Assembly (NCBI GenBank): GCA_019918135.1
Contig: WBZZ01004819.1
Span: 17,501 to 81,500 of the forward strand
DNA length: 64,000 bases
From: Paulinella micropora
Taxonomy: Eukaryota; Cercozoa; Imbricatea; Euglyphida; Paulinellidae
Reading direction: 5' to 3'
The notes beneath the pieces were generated by a model. That model saw nothing but the letters and a program-made list of their open reading frames with translations, was not told the DNA's origin and did no database searches. The stretch's first letter is position 1, and each line of letters opens with the position of its first letter. Shown here in pieces: positions 1-10,069 of this stretch. Made by a program: the position numbers and the translations under genes.

Positions 1-264
1 AGAATAAAGGGCAACTCCGTTAAAAGACTATTGACAACACCACCACCAGAAAATATGAAAGTTTGTAATAATTGCAGGATTATTAAACCAATTAATGAAT
101 TTATGAAGGACGAAAAAGAAATTAATAAATGTGCTAATTGTCGGGAATATATGAAAGAATGGCGTGCGAAGACTAACCATTATGAAAAATATAAAGAATA
201 TAATCGAAATTATAACCGCGAATATATGAAAACTTATTTAAAAAAAACAAACAAAAGCAATTAA
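1..264 (+). CDS. Small CxxC zinc-binding protein, partial at the left edge
   Basis: The frame is open to the window edge, so the true start may lie upstream; the first internal methionine codons are at 46-60. Two CxxC pairs are visible (CNNC and CANC, about 20 residues apart) with a KPINEF segment between them, followed by a Lys/Tyr/Asn-rich basic tail. This CxxC...KPxxEF...CxxCR layout recurs in small treble-clef or HNH-remnant proteins of giant viruses and their satellites. No HNH catalytic histidines are visible, so binding rather than cutting is more likely. A similar protein follows at 352. Function unknown. Confidence 0.5.
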   Translation, partial: RIKGNSVKRLLTTPPPENMKVCNNCRIIKPINEFMKDEKEINKCANCREYMKEWRAKTNHYEKYKEYNRNYNREYMKTYLKKTNKSN

Positions 265-351
265 TAGAATAATATCGAAATTATGGTTTTTTTTGTTAGA
301 CCAAAAGATTATGATTATTGTTTTTACGATGTTTTATTTGGTATTTATATA

Positions 352-830
352 ATGAATTGTTCAAGGTGTAAGGTCAGAAAGCCTCATTTGGATTATAAAT
401 ATTGTATTCAGTGTCGTGAATATCAGAAGAATTACCCGCGGGATAAATACAATCAATCAAGGCGGAAATGGTATCATAAACGAAAACAAAGGGAGCAACA
501 AAAAAAAGAACAACAACAACAACAACAAGCGGGCGACGGCTTTGAACCAAAACCACTTATAAGGCACGACACGACGGAGTTTGATTTGGATGAATTATTA
601 TTAAAGAGTGGTGAATTTAACGAACTCAAAGCACAATGTGATAAATTAAAAAACTGCAGGACAAACAACGCGAAAAACATATTATAAATACAGACCAAAT
701 AGGAGAATTTATTGCTTATTTACAATGTCAAGTCATGAACCTTCAAACTTACAGGACCAACAACAAAGAAGAAATTAAAGCAATTCATGACAAATTGAAC
801 AAACTTAAAAAACAAATAAAAAATTTATAA
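352..830 (+). pseudogene. Second small CxxC protein with Gln-rich linker and coiled-coil tail, broken
   Basis: The ATG at 352 is chosen over the upstream frame start because the CSRC motif begins two residues after it. A CxxC (CSRC) and a second CxxC (CIQC) resemble the pair in the preceding gene. A basic region, a short glutamine run and a long charged, heptad-like region follow, suggesting DNA or protein binding with a coiled coil. The reading frame changes about once. Fossil part of element A. Confidence 0.4.
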
Positions 831-875
831 AAATATATATGACATTCTATATATAGGGCGGTGTCCGTAGGGTGG

Positions 876-1021
876 ATGGCGTCCGAGATAAATAAAAAAT
901 TCAATCAAATAATTAAACGATTGAAGACGAAGACGGCGCGAAATTATTGATATATTTGGATGTATTACATTTGTATATTCAAGCAAAAATTAATAACATT
1001 ATTATTGATAGCCCCGATTGA
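876..1021 (+). pseudogene. Remnant of a short acidic/hydrophobic small protein
   Basis: Short coding remnant from an ATG at 876 whose second part reads as an acidic then hydrophobic helix ending just before the next gene. It has about one break. No family recognised. It is listed because element A is packed with genes this small and the spacing to its neighbours is tight. Confidence 0.25.
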
Positions 1022-1026
1022 AGCCG

Positions 1027-1269
1027 ATGGAATTTCTAGCAATCCACCCGTTTCATGAGTTGAAGTTGATGAACAATAAGAGCCTTATTAATGGCTTATA
1101 TATCACTTTAAACCAACTCAAAGAAATTGGAAACATAGATGATTACAAAGAAGTGCGAAATATTATTGACACGGCCGAAGGCTATCATAAAAGATGTTAT
1201 CCATGGCTAATGGACAATGTAATTGACATAAGCAAAAGAATGGATATCATAAAAGAAGAAATAATTTAA
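1027..1269 (+). CDS. Hypothetical 80-residue protein
   Basis: Uninterrupted frame from an ATG at 1027 to a stop at 1269. The product is predicted to be mostly helical, with an alternating charged/hydrophobic middle and no cysteine cluster, signal peptide or membrane segment. It sits in a run of small same-strand genes between the CxxC proteins and the primase-helicase. No family recognised; a DNA-associated or assembly accessory role would be a guess. Confidence 0.4.
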   Translation: MEFLAIHPFHELKLMNNKSLINGLYITLNQLKEIGNIDDYKEVRNIIDTAEGYHKRCYPWLMDNVIDISKRMDIIKEEII

Positions 1270-1296
1270 TTTGTAGCTAACCAGCCAATATTAAAC

Positions 1297-1380
1297 ATTA
1301 AAGAACAAATTAATTTTTTACTTTGATATGGTCAAAGATATGTGAATTATATATTAAAGAAATGAGCAACCGCTTATATA
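1297..1380. repeat. Direct repeat, copy 1 (partner at 1790-1873)
   Basis: About 84 bases beginning cattaaagaac and ending cgcttatata recur almost unchanged at 1790-1873. The last 52 or so bases are identical, including the start of the small gene at 1855. The segment between the copies holds two other small genes, so this looks like a partial tandem duplication that carried an upstream region and gene start. Confidence 0.75.
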
Positions 1381-1392
1381 CGAGATAACCAT

Positions 1393-1591
1393 ATGGATCC
1401 GACATTTAGATTGCTTGAAAAATTAGCAAACGATATGAATACGGATATTAAAAAAAGGACAACTACTTGAAATTAAAATAAATAATGGCGATAAAAGAAT
1501 GCTTATGATTGAAAAATCGTCATTTGATGAGTTTAAAAAGGAATTTGATGATTTGAAAAAAGATTTCAAAATTAGAGAAAAGAAGTTGTAA
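1393..1591 (+). pseudogene. Remnant of a small charged helical protein
   Basis: A coding remnant starts at an ATG at 1393. Its second part reads as a Lys/Glu/Asp-rich helix with heptad-like spacing, suggesting a short coiled coil. It has about one break. It follows directly after the first copy of the direct repeat, where the second copy has the small gene at 1855 instead. No family recognised. Confidence 0.3.
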
Positions 1592-1620
1592 TTTTAAAAA
1601 ATAAATTAAAGAGCGAAGAA

Positions 1621-1779
1621 ATGAAAAACAAAGCAATTAAAGAAAATCTGGCTAAATACAAAAGTCTATATAAGACCCTTTTACACCAAAAAACAAAACA
1701 TTCAAATATGAAAATTAAAGAAGAATATATGGGCGAAAGTTGCCCCGTTGGTTGTAAATCATTACATGAGCACCATTAA
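1621..1779 (+). CDS. Small 52-residue protein with C-terminal Cys/His cluster
   Basis: An intact short frame runs from an ATG at 1621 to a stop at 1779. The N-terminal half is basic (many Lys); the last 15 residues hold a CPVGC pair followed by HEHH, a possible single metal site. It lies between the two copies of the 84-base direct repeat. No known family; coding status is supported by the clustered Cys/His residues and the dense gene layout. Confidence 0.3.
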   Translation: MKNKAIKENLAKYKSLYKTLLHQKTKHSNMKIKEEYMGESCPVGCKSLHEHH

Positions 1780-1789
1780 AAACAAGCAA

Positions 1790-1873
1790 CATTAAAGAAC
1801 GAATTATTTTTTTCTTTGTTATGGTCAAAGATATGTGAATTATATATTAAAGAAATGAGCAACCGCTTATATA
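1790..1873. repeat. Direct repeat, copy 2 (partner at 1297-1380)
   Basis: Second copy of the roughly 84-base direct repeat. Here it leads in frame into the small F-box-like gene at 1855, so this is probably the ancestral context and the first copy the duplicate. Confidence 0.7.
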
Positions 1874-2192
1874 AAATGGCTTATTTGTATCTGATGCGAG
1901 AGAGCAAACTGCCCGAGGTTGTCATAAATTTGATTTGCGAATATACGGGAACCCGTGAGCAACGGACGAAGAAAAATATGAGGTATGCGTTGAACGATGT
2001 AAAATACATTGGACACTTAGAAGGAAAAATTGAAGAGATTTGTCGTTAGTTGAAATAAGGATATTCCAAATTACTCATTTTGAATATTATTGTAATGTGT
2101 TGAAGGCGATTAAAAACGATGACGATGAAGGGGAATATTATAGCACGACGAAAAACGAATTATATTATGCTTTGACGAAAAAAACGGAATAA
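1855..2192 (+). pseudogene. Small F-box-like protein, broken
   Basis: From the ATG at 1855 the product contains LPEVVINLICEYTGT, which fits the core of an F-box (LPxEvhxxIhxY), the SKP1-binding helix of ubiquitin-ligase adaptors. A charged region and an acidic tail follow. At about 100 residues it is short for an F-box protein, and no substrate-binding repeats are visible. The frame is interrupted about once or twice. Many protist viruses encode such short F-box proteins; the match is brief and the call tentative. Confidence 0.3.
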
Positions 2193-2219
2193 AAAAATAG
2201 ATTTCTTTTTTAGATCATT

Positions 2220-2672
2220 TTATACTGGTGCGACCAATGAGGGCCCGTGAAGTCTAATCAATGAATTTTTGACTTCTTCAATATTGACTTCTTTGAAAAT
2301 TCTGATGATTGTTTCAAGCTCTTGAAGTGAGAAATTGTCAAGTTTTTCATTTAGTGTTGTCTTGATTTGGTTTGTTTTTGCTTTCGTTTTTTGGATATAA
2401 TTTGGCTTACCATAAACCGCCCGCTTTTTCCTGTCAATAACTTGTTCATATGTGGTTGTATGACGATAATATAATATTTTGCCCGATTTTGTTTTACGGG
2501 GGACATATGCGTGATAATATGAAATTCCATTTTTTACTTCTGTCTTAAACGGAAGTGGTGCTTCAAGGCCTTTATTAATAATAACATTTGGGCGACCGCG
2601 TTTTTTACGCTCGGGGGTGGTGCCGTTGGTGGTATCGTTGGTGGTGCTGTCGGGTTTGTTGTCGACGGTCAT
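2220..2672 (-). CDS. AT-hook-type basic protein, 150 residues
   Basis: Intact minus-strand frame with a Thr/Asn/Asp-rich N-terminus followed by KKRGRPN, the AT-hook core (RGRP) that binds the AT-rich minor groove. The middle is basic and aromatic, with several Tyr and His; the last 40 residues form a likely amphipathic helix. It lies between plus-strand genes, its 5' end facing the start of the primase-helicase, so an AT-rich spacer (2673-2815) serves both divergent genes. Likely DNA binding in replication or compaction of this element; inference. Confidence 0.45.
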   Translation of the reverse strand: MTVDNKPDSTTNDTTNGTTPERKKRGRPNVIINKGLEAPLPFKTEVKNGISYYHAYVPRKTKSGKILYYRHTTTYEQVIDRKKRAVYGKPNYIQKTKAKTNQIKTTLNEKLDNFSLQELETIIRIFKEVNIEEVKNSLIRLHGPSLVAPV

Positions 2673-2815
2673 TCTATATATTATGTATTATATTTTTATA
2701 TAAATTAATTATTTAAATAAATATTCAAATTATCATTTAAATAATTGTTAAAAATATGTATATCAATTAATTATTTATTTTTTAATAAAGTATATTCAGA
2801 TAGATATAAAAAAAG

Positions 2816-5800
2816 ATGGTTGATGGTGCGACATGTGGGACGGGGGACGAACCCCGAGTTTTTCCTGTATATGGAGGGGGTGATAAAAATCTTAACAAAA
2901 AATTTAAAAAATGGCTGTTTGCCCCTGAGATGAAATGTGGTGATTACGTGGAACTTAACGGGATTGAAGCCGTTGAAGATTTCATTAAAAATAACCCGAG
3001 GGCCTGTGAGGCTTTACATGGAAGCAAGAAATTAAAACCATATTTTGATTTTGATTTTTCTTACAAGACCGCGGACGAACGAGAGAAAAATGAACCGCTG
3101 GATTATGCGACCGCCGTGAAGATAGTTATAAAGGCCTGTAAGTTAAGCGATAGTGAAAGTTTAGCGATTACTTCTTCTAATAAATACGCGAACAAATCAA
3201 GTAATTAAAAAAAACTCATGTCACATAATTGTTAATAACGGCTTGACTTTGAAAATGGGAAAAAGGTATTGAATTATATCAAGCAAAATCTAACGGCGAA
3301 AGAATTAAAAATCATTGATGATAAAGTTTATAAGCAAGCGAATGCGGGCTCGTTATTCCGTGCTGTGTATGCTACGAAAAAAGGCGAAACACGGCCGATG
3401 ATACCCGTTGGCGAGGTGCGACCGCTTAAAGATTATCTTGTATCCTGCGGTGATAGCGAGAGAACCAACATTAAAGAGAAAGCAAAAAGAACAACACTGG
3501 AGAAGCCCCGCGCGGTATCCGATCCGATTGTCAAACTCGTTATAAAAAGCCTTGGCGACAAAATGGACCACGAATTCCGCTCTAAGGTTGAAAAAGAAGA
3601 CGCGACATTTTACAACTTTGATAAGGTCAAATATGGGATTGTGTGCGGTATATGTAATGTGATACATGATCGGGATAATACGCTGTATGCGGTGCTGTAT
3701 CCAAACGGGGCCGTTTATCGTGGCTGTATCCGTAAAGATGGAGGGGCAATGGTAAAACTACGCGACGGGAAGAAAGAGAAAATAACCCCCGCTGAAAAAG
3801 CGAAAAAGATAATAGCCGAAGCGATGGCGAACAAAGAAACAACCCTGAGAGATAGGCTTGAAAGTAGCAAACAATGTGCAACTGACGGGACCAAATTTAA
3901 ACTTAGCGATATGCGATTTTGTAGCGACATTGAAGGATTAACTGAAGCAATGGCAAACGGGAAGGCGGGGCTGATATCGGTTATAAGTCCTGTGGGAACT
4001 GGTAAGACGACGGTAAATTCAATGGCGATAAAGGAGGCACTAGCGAAAAACCCTGAAATGAAAATCCTTGTTATATCAATGAGGCGAATGTTGGCGAGAG
4101 AATACAAGAGAAAATATGAGGGCTTTTTGTTGTATCTGGACCAAAAAAGCGGTAAGATAACGGAAAAAAGGGTTGTGTGTCAATTAGATAGTCTTAATAG
4201 GATACAATGGACCGCGGACGGGAATTGCAGTGTGTGCGACCTGTTAATTGTTGATGAGATTGATGCTGTATTGCGACATATGTCGGGCGACACATATATA
4301 AAAAATAGATTGGCTTCTATGAATTGGAAGAAATTTGAACATTTTATGAGAGTGGCAAATAAGGTCATTATTATGTCGGCAACGATGGAACCGACAATGT
4401 TACGCGGTTATTCAATATGAGGAAACATAAGGGAGATGACACAATATTTTACAATCAAAGGCCCGCGGATATGAAAGGCCGATTAATTAAAATATCATTG
4501 GACCATAATGTGTCAATTGAACGTGTAGAAACTCTTTTGAAGGCAAATAAAAAAGTGGCAGTTTTAACCAACATGGGAACCGAAAAAATAGAAGGCTTAG
4601 GGAAAATGTTTGAAGATAAAGGTTATAAAGTGCTTGTCATTTGTAGTGCTACAATTGAAAGCGAAAAAGTCAAGGCTTCTTTTGAAAACGATTATGCGAC
4701 TTGGAAGGACTACGAACTTATTGTAGACAGTCCTTCAATTCAAGCGGGGGTTGATTACACCGAAAGAAATGTCATTGATAATGTTGTAGGAATTTTTAAC
4801 AATATGACGACTACGTCGGGCGATATGCTTCAAATGTTGAACCGAGTGCGACACCCCGCGGACAACGAGGTTTTTGTGTCGTATGAAACTTTAATATTCC
4901 AACGATTACAAGCGAAGATGTTTATTTACGAAATTTATATTCTAAGATACCCGAGAATAACGATTTATCGGGGTTATTATCTCTTTGTGGAATTGAGGTC
5001 TCCGATATTGGACATGAGACTTTCAAGGCGGAAAATTATACACGACTATTGGCAAGAAATGCGGTTTCTACTAATGCGGATAAGAGGGCGGGTTTAAAAA
5101 TCTAGTGAATTGGTTTATTCTTAACTGCGACGATGTGGAATATTATGACGAGGTAAATAAAAATAACGATATGAAAGAAAAACACGCGGAAGCGACGGGG
5201 GCGGTCAAACTAGAAAAAGCAACGAAACTCTCGAAGGCGAAAGATTTGACCAAGGATGAATACAAACAATTGAAGAAACAGAAAGAAGATAAAAGAAAGC
5301 GGGGCGAGGAAACGAATTGGGACGAAGAAACAAAATCTGCTTATGATAAATATTCATTAATTAATCATTACAAATTATGGAAATCACCACCAAAGGAACC
5401 CGAATGGTATATTGAATACGGCAAGGATAAACATAAAAAGTGGTTTATAACTCATTACATTATTTTAAAAATGGAAACAACGGCGATTTAATAAACGGAT
5501 TGAAGGAGGTTAAAAAATCAGACAATCATGTATAAGAAAAAATATTGATTGAAGACGATGAAAACAACGAGAGACTAAGAAAAAAAGAAGATATAGCTTT
5601 TAATTATCTAAGTCGTGAGGGGTTATTACGATACAAAAAAAGTCTTGGATGGTTGATGTATTAACTAAAATGGGATTTACTAAATTGAACGACGAATTAA
5701 CTATAACGAAAGAACAAATTCAAGACGCCTTATTAAAAACAGATTTTGGCCGCGATAAACTCATTATAAGTAGCACCGACGAGAGGCGGATTGAAAAACT

Positions 5801-6098
5801 AGAAAATGATGGCGAAAGAAGGACATAAGCAACTATTGTCCAATGGATTAAGGTTTTTTAATTCAATGGTTAGTGTTGAATTTGGAATTTCAGTTTGTGC
5901 GACTAATAAGCACAGCACACATTACAGGATATAATATTATATAATGGACCATTAGAAACGAAGTTATTTACACTAACAAAACAACAAGAGAATTATATTC
6001 CAGTGTTAGCCGACCACGATGAACCCGAAACAGAGGGAGGCGAAAGTATTGAATTATCTCGTGAAGATAAAATGAGGGCAATTACGAAAACGAAATAA
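2816..6098 (+). pseudogene. Primase (AEP/PrimPol)-superfamily 2 helicase fusion of the origin-binding type, broken
   Basis: This is the replication protein of element A. Near the N-terminus KPYFDFDF fits the metal-binding motif of archaeo-eukaryotic primases; further on, a region ending in KKGE matches the later primase core. The helicase part follows: SPVGTGKTT (Walker A), LLIVDEID (DEAD-like motif II), IIMSAT (motif III), and a C-terminal half with SIQAGVDY and QMLNRVRHP (motifs V and VI). A Lys-rich C-terminal extension runs to about 6.1 kb. This order is known from herpes UL9-like helicases in giant viruses, Polinton-like viruses and virophages. The fossil has about five breaks. Its activity would have been priming and unwinding at the element's origin. 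Confidence 0.7.
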
Positions 6099-6124
6099 AG
6101 TTTATAATCAATAGATTTTTTTTG

Positions 6125-6462
6125 GACCAAAAAGGGGCTTGGTATTAATCAAAAGTTGAGCTTTTTAAGGGGGCGAGTTTAAAGTCGTAATAGAAGAAAT
6201 AGTATTGACAGGGGCGAGTTTTCAAATTATTCCCAAAGAAAGAGTATGAAAACTGGCCCCCGACAATAACAAGGATAATTAAGGCTTTGCGGTGCTTAGT
6301 ATTGCGAGTTTAAAAAGTTGAGATTTTTGAGGGGGCGAGTTTGAAAAAGATAAAAAAAAAAATTTGAGGCCAAAAAGAGGCTTAGTATTAATCAAAAGTT
6401 GAGATTTTAAGGGGGCGAGTTTGAAAAAAGTTGAGATTGAAAAAAGTTGAGATTGAAGGGGG
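6125..6462. repeat. Three imperfect direct repeats with GGGGGCGAG cores
   Basis: A unit with ggcttagtattaatcaaaag, gttgaga and gggggcgagttt occurs three times (about 6.13-6.18, 6.29-6.34 and 6.37-6.42 kb). Shorter tandem repeats of aaaaagttgagattg follow. The G-rich core is unusual in an AT-rich element. The array lies after the primase-helicase and before small genes, a place where an origin or transcription end could sit. Confidence 0.6.
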
Positions 6463-6553
6463 ACCGAGGGGCGGACCAAAAGCCATATATTTACCCACGG
6501 GTAATATAAATATGTTTCTTGCTTAACTTCTTGCTTGCTACTTACTTGCTTTA

Positions 6554-6721
6554 TTCATTGATAAAAAAGGGACAATTTTTTGCCCCTTTTGAACGAAACC
6601 ATTTTTGATTTGAAACTATAAAAGAAAAATAATCCCGCTTAACTTCTACATTCATTGATAAAAAATAAGGTCATTTTTTGCCACTTTTTGAACAAAACTT
6701 TTTTGACTGAGACTATAAAAT
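6554..6721 (+). promoter_or_regulatory. Duplicated 70-base module ending in TATAAAA
   Basis: Two copies (6554-6624 and 6651-6721) start with ttcattgataaaaaa, contain ttttttgcc and end in actataaaa. The TATAAAA boxes lie at 6617-6623 and 6714-6720; the second is six bases before the ATG at 6726. A duplicated TATA-bearing block directly upstream of a small gene cluster looks like a promoter. Confidence 0.45.
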
Positions 6722-6725
6722 AAGA

Positions 6726-6873
6726 ATGACCGACAATCTTCAACGACTACCAAAAACAGGTTAATCTAAAGCAGTGCTTGAAGAATATGAAATTATCTTG
6801 TATTCCTATATGGACAACATAAAGCCCGTTATTGACGAGATAATAACCGCCACCGCGGCCACAAATAAATTAT
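6726..6873 (+). pseudogene. Remnant of a small helical protein
   Basis: Starts at the ATG right after the second TATA box. After a short lead, the remnant reads as a helix with alternating Glu/Ile/Tyr residues and ends just before 6875, where another short frame begins. It has about one break. No family recognised. Confidence 0.3.
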
Positions 6874-7048
6874 AATGAATTCGTTAGACCAGACCGCGGA
6901 AACAGCCCCGACAACTAATTCTTTTTCGTTAGCACTTTTACCGCGCTACCAGTTAAAAAACTGAGACCCGCGCCACCAGTTTTGGACAAAGGTGCTTCCG
7001 TCGTCCTTTTGTCCAAAGCAAAAAGCAAAAAGAAGACCAACACGCACT

Positions 7049-7483
7049 ATGAGCGACAGCCGCAGTATTGTTTCACGAAGTGCCCCAGAGACGGATGCCG
7101 AAGTTGAACGGCGAATTAAGCGACGAAAGAAATTAAGCAATAATGTTTATGAAATACGGGCTTCACTTGACAAGACCGAGGGGGAAATTAAGTCTTTGTC
7201 TCACCGAATTATTTCTTTGAAGAAAGCGAGAACGAAAAAAGAACAAAAGGTTAAAGCACTACGGCAGAAATTAAGAGAGGCAAAAGAAATTACAGAAGAC
7301 ATTGATTTTGTCAGGATTTTGGAACTCAAGCAGGAGCAAATTACGACGGAGACCAAAAAGTTTAAGCAATGGATACAACAAGGGGGGCACCGAAAAATAT
7401 CAGGATTTGGCGAACAACAATATAAAAGAGTTTATCAACTCTTTACGAGTGGTGTATTATTTTACGAGTGGTGTATTATTTGA
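7049..7483 (+). CDS. Basic coiled-coil protein, about 145 residues
   Basis: The ATG at 7049 is preferred to one at 6992 because Ser/Arg-rich then charged sequence follows directly. Residues 25-120 are strongly heptad-patterned and Lys/Glu/Arg-rich, indicating a long coiled coil, with many KK and RR pairs that could contact DNA. The end coincides with a 19-base exact tandem duplication (7442-7460 and 7461-7479), which probably altered the C-terminus. A second 15-base tandem duplication follows at 7497-7525. Function unknown; structural or DNA-binding roles fit the composition. Confidence 0.4.
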   Translation: MSDSRSIVSRSAPETDAEVERRIKRRKKLSNNVYEIRASLDKTEGEIKSLSHRIISLKKARTKKEQKVKALRQKLREAKEITEDIDFVRILELKQEQITTETKKFKQWIQQGGHRKISGFGEQQYKRVYQLFTSGVLFYEWCII

Positions 7484-7590
7484 CGATGCTTTAACCAGAG
7501 TTGTCCAAGCTAGAGTTGTCCAAGCAATTCCCCCCAGCAATCCCTTGCCCGCGTCGATGGAAGTTTCCGTGTCTTCGTCCTCCGTGTAAT

Positions 7591-7635
7591 GTGTGTTTTT
7601 CAACACACTAAAATATTTATGTGTTTTTCAACACA
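7591..7635. terminator. Twin hairpins between converging genes
   Basis: Two nearly identical short palindromes, GTGTGTT-TTTC-AACACAC at 7591-7608 and TGTGTT-TTTC-AACACA at 7620-7635, lie where the plus-strand genes end and the minus-strand recombinase gene ends. Hairpins at such places act as mRNA 3'-end signals in Mimivirus relatives; use here is inferred. Confidence 0.5.
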
Positions 7636-7741
7636 CCAAAAAATTTAATTGAATTTCTCAAAAGTTTTAATCAGAAAAAAGAAACAGAAAGAAAAAAAGA
7701 AAACAAAAAAAACAAAAACCCATTATTCAAAGAGATTTTAT

Positions 7742-9137
7742 TCAATGCCTTTCTTTTTTTTTCACTCGACTACTCCGTCTTATTGGTTGGCTTACCCCGT
7801 TTTCGTCTATGAGTTTATAGCCCGCTTTCTTTTTCTCAGTTTGCTTTGCTGTGGTTTCCTCTGTGGTTTCCTCTGTAGTTTGCTTTGTTTCCTCCGTCGT
7901 GGTTTCCTTTTTACTCATAACAAATTGATTGACAATTTTCGCACCTATGTAAGATAACTTCCTTAAATCCGTATTTGTCATTTTACCCCCGCGTTCGCTC
8001 CATATTCGTTCAAGTAATTTGTTTTTATCTTCGCTGCTTGCTTTTTTGCCCAAGGGTTTGTATTTGCCGTCGTCGTCCTCGTTTTCGCTTTCACTTTCTG
8101 CCCCTTTGATATTTAGACATAAGTCAATTTTTCGTCTCAATTCTTCCAACTCGGTTTTTATTCCTTCGGCCTTTATTTCCTCGGGGTCCGCAACATTCAC
8201 CCAACTATAAGAAAAACTCGTAAGCATATCACCGTGTCCCAACACATGAGAGACCCAAGTATTAAAATTTGTTGTTTTCGGGTTAGCAAAATTTGTATAT
8301 GAAAGGCTCGCGTATAATTTTCGCAACATTGAAGACTTTCTTTATAATCTGCCAACCAAGGAAACACTTTAATTATTCGTTTGTTTAGTTCATTGTTTTT
8401 CTGTTTATCAAGCACTCCTTCTTTATTAATAATAACTGCCCCTTTCTTCTTGAAGTGGTTTCTTATTGCTTCCACTTTCTCAATTACGAATTCAGGAGTA
8501 AATAAAATGACAGGTCTTTCAGTCCAATTCTTTTTTTGCCCCTCTCGTTTCTTTGCTAAATTATCCACTCTCAACCATGAAGGCTTATCGGGTATTAATT
8601 CATAAGTATTTTTGTCAAATATCTCAACGGGTCGCGCCCCTATTCCTAACATTAAAGCCAATAGTTTCATATAAGGGTCATTGCTTAAAATCATTTCATT
8701 CATTTTTGCCATTACCTCCCGCACATCTGTCTGAATTTTTTGTTCGTTTTTTGCTTTGACATCTTTTTTATACCCCTCAACAATTTTTATTCGTTCGTCT
8801 TCATTGATATTGAAATATTTGTGTCCAATTTACTCATCTCATATATCTTTTTGCTTTGATTTGGCTTGATTGCTTTTTTTCTCACTTCAGAAAGTCGTTG
8901 CCTTCTTGAAGTTGTATTCGGATAAATAATGGCGTATTTTGTATAAATAATTTGCATCGCTTTTAGTGCTTCATCGTCGTCTGTCTTATTAGAAAACAAT
9001 AACAAAGTAGCATTATGGAAGGCCTTTGACGGCTTCGCATCACTTGTAAAAAAGTTTGATACGACATTATATATTTTTTCTTCTGTGTCTGCTATGTTCA
9101 GTTGTTTGATAAATTTTCTGTCTGTCTCGTTCCGCAT
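7742..9137 (-). pseudogene. Tyrosine recombinase with telomere-resolvase-like features, broken
   Basis: Minus-strand recombinase of about 450 residues. An N-terminal helical segment is followed by LGIGARPVEIF (box I arginine), a Lys-rich strand region, an Arg-bearing LYASLSY segment, and VLGH followed nine residues later by a Tyr in SYSWVNV, the expected nucleophile. The tail is acidic, then Thr/Glu-rich and basic. Spacing from LGH to Tyr fits the family. The long stretch between the LYASLSY and LGH boxes recalls protelomerases more than XerC-type integrases. It is broken, with about three breaks. The 401-base palindrome lies 134 bases upstream, as hairpin-telomere sites do near some resolvase genes. 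Superfamily fairly sure; resolvase subtype an inference. Confidence 0.6.
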
Positions 9138-9270
9138 TCCGCCCCGTGGTTGCTTTGTTCGGGTCCCGTGCTCGCAAGTTGTATATTAAACCAGTCTATA
9201 TTTTTCTCAATATGAAAAAAATATTTAATTATTAACTTTTTCTTTTTATTCCTTATGTTTTTTATGATCA

Positions 9271-9666
9271 TTTATCTACAATAGACAGGTCTATATGGTA
9301 TATCATAAAATAAGCATCAGAAACACATAAAACACACACAGGAAGACAGAAAACACACTTACGTTTTACAAAAACACACCTTTGTTTTGACAAAAATACG
9401 ACAAACTAAGCACACTAAGAGAGATTTGGTCAAAATGACGACAATTTCATATTTAAACGAAGTTTAATATATATTTTTATGAAATAAAAATATGGAATTG
9501 TCGTCATTTTGACCAAATCTCTCTTAGTGTGCTTAGTTTGTCGTATTTTTGTCAAAACAAAGGTGTGTTTTTGTAAAACGTAGGTGTGTTTTCTGTCTTC
9601 CTGTGTGTGTTTTATGTGTTTCTGATGCTTATTTTATGATATACCATATAGACCTGTCTATTGTAG

Positions 9667-9671
<5 letters not shown>
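9271..9671. repeat. 401-base palindrome (arms about 185 bases, loop about 30)
   Basis: The left arm begins tttatctacaatagacagg at 9271 and the right arm ends cctgtctattgtagataaa at 9671. Arms match almost perfectly over about 185 bases with a few single-base differences; the loop spans roughly 9457-9487. Both arms contain ggtcaaaatgacgacaat-type sequence near the centre. It could be a hairpin-telomere precursor, head-to-head terminal inverted repeats, or a foldback element. It abuts a TA run on the right. Confidence 0.9.
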
Positions 9672-9706
<35 letters not shown>

Positions 9707-9755
9707 TAAAATGGATGCCTATGTCTTCGGATATGCAGAGCTGATGGACCAAACA

Positions 9756-9790
<35 letters not shown>

Positions 9791-9863
9791 AATACTTTAC
9801 CCACAGACTTCCTGGTTGACGAAATCAGAAGCTCCTTTTTTCTGACATGAGTCGATATTTCAA

Positions 9864-9939
<76 letters not shown>

Positions 9940-10038
9940 ATCTATCTATCTACCTAGGTCAGTAAGTAAGTAAGTAATGCATGTGTAGTTGTGTGAGAGC
10001 GACTTCTGTTTGCTGTGAGGTAGCTAGGTAGCGCTTAG

Positions 10039-10069
<31 letters not shown>

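Larger units (their letters stand above)
1..9705. mobile_element. AT-rich Polinton-like/virophage-like element A (incomplete, broken)
   Basis: This AT-rich block differs sharply from the GC-rich DNA after 10.2 kb. It carries small CxxC proteins, a primase-helicase fusion, a coiled-coil protein, an AT-hook protein and a tyrosine recombinase, a set typical of Polinton-like viruses and virophages. No capsid, packaging ATPase or protease gene is visible, and the left end lies outside the window. It is broken, with roughly eight or more breaks over about nine kilobases. Because the frames are still readable it is probably a fairly young fossil. The right end is taken as the palindrome and TA run near 9.27-9.70 kb. 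The family assignment is inferred from gene content, not from a capsid gene. Confidence 0.6.

Noticed and set aside
6279-6479. 66-codon minus-strand frame
   Set aside because: Falls wholly inside the direct-repeat region and has repeat-derived periodicity.
9549-9845. 98-codon frame in the palindrome and TA/TCTA region
   Set aside because: Built from Cys/Val strings of the palindrome arm and Tyr-Ile strings of the microsatellite; not a protein.
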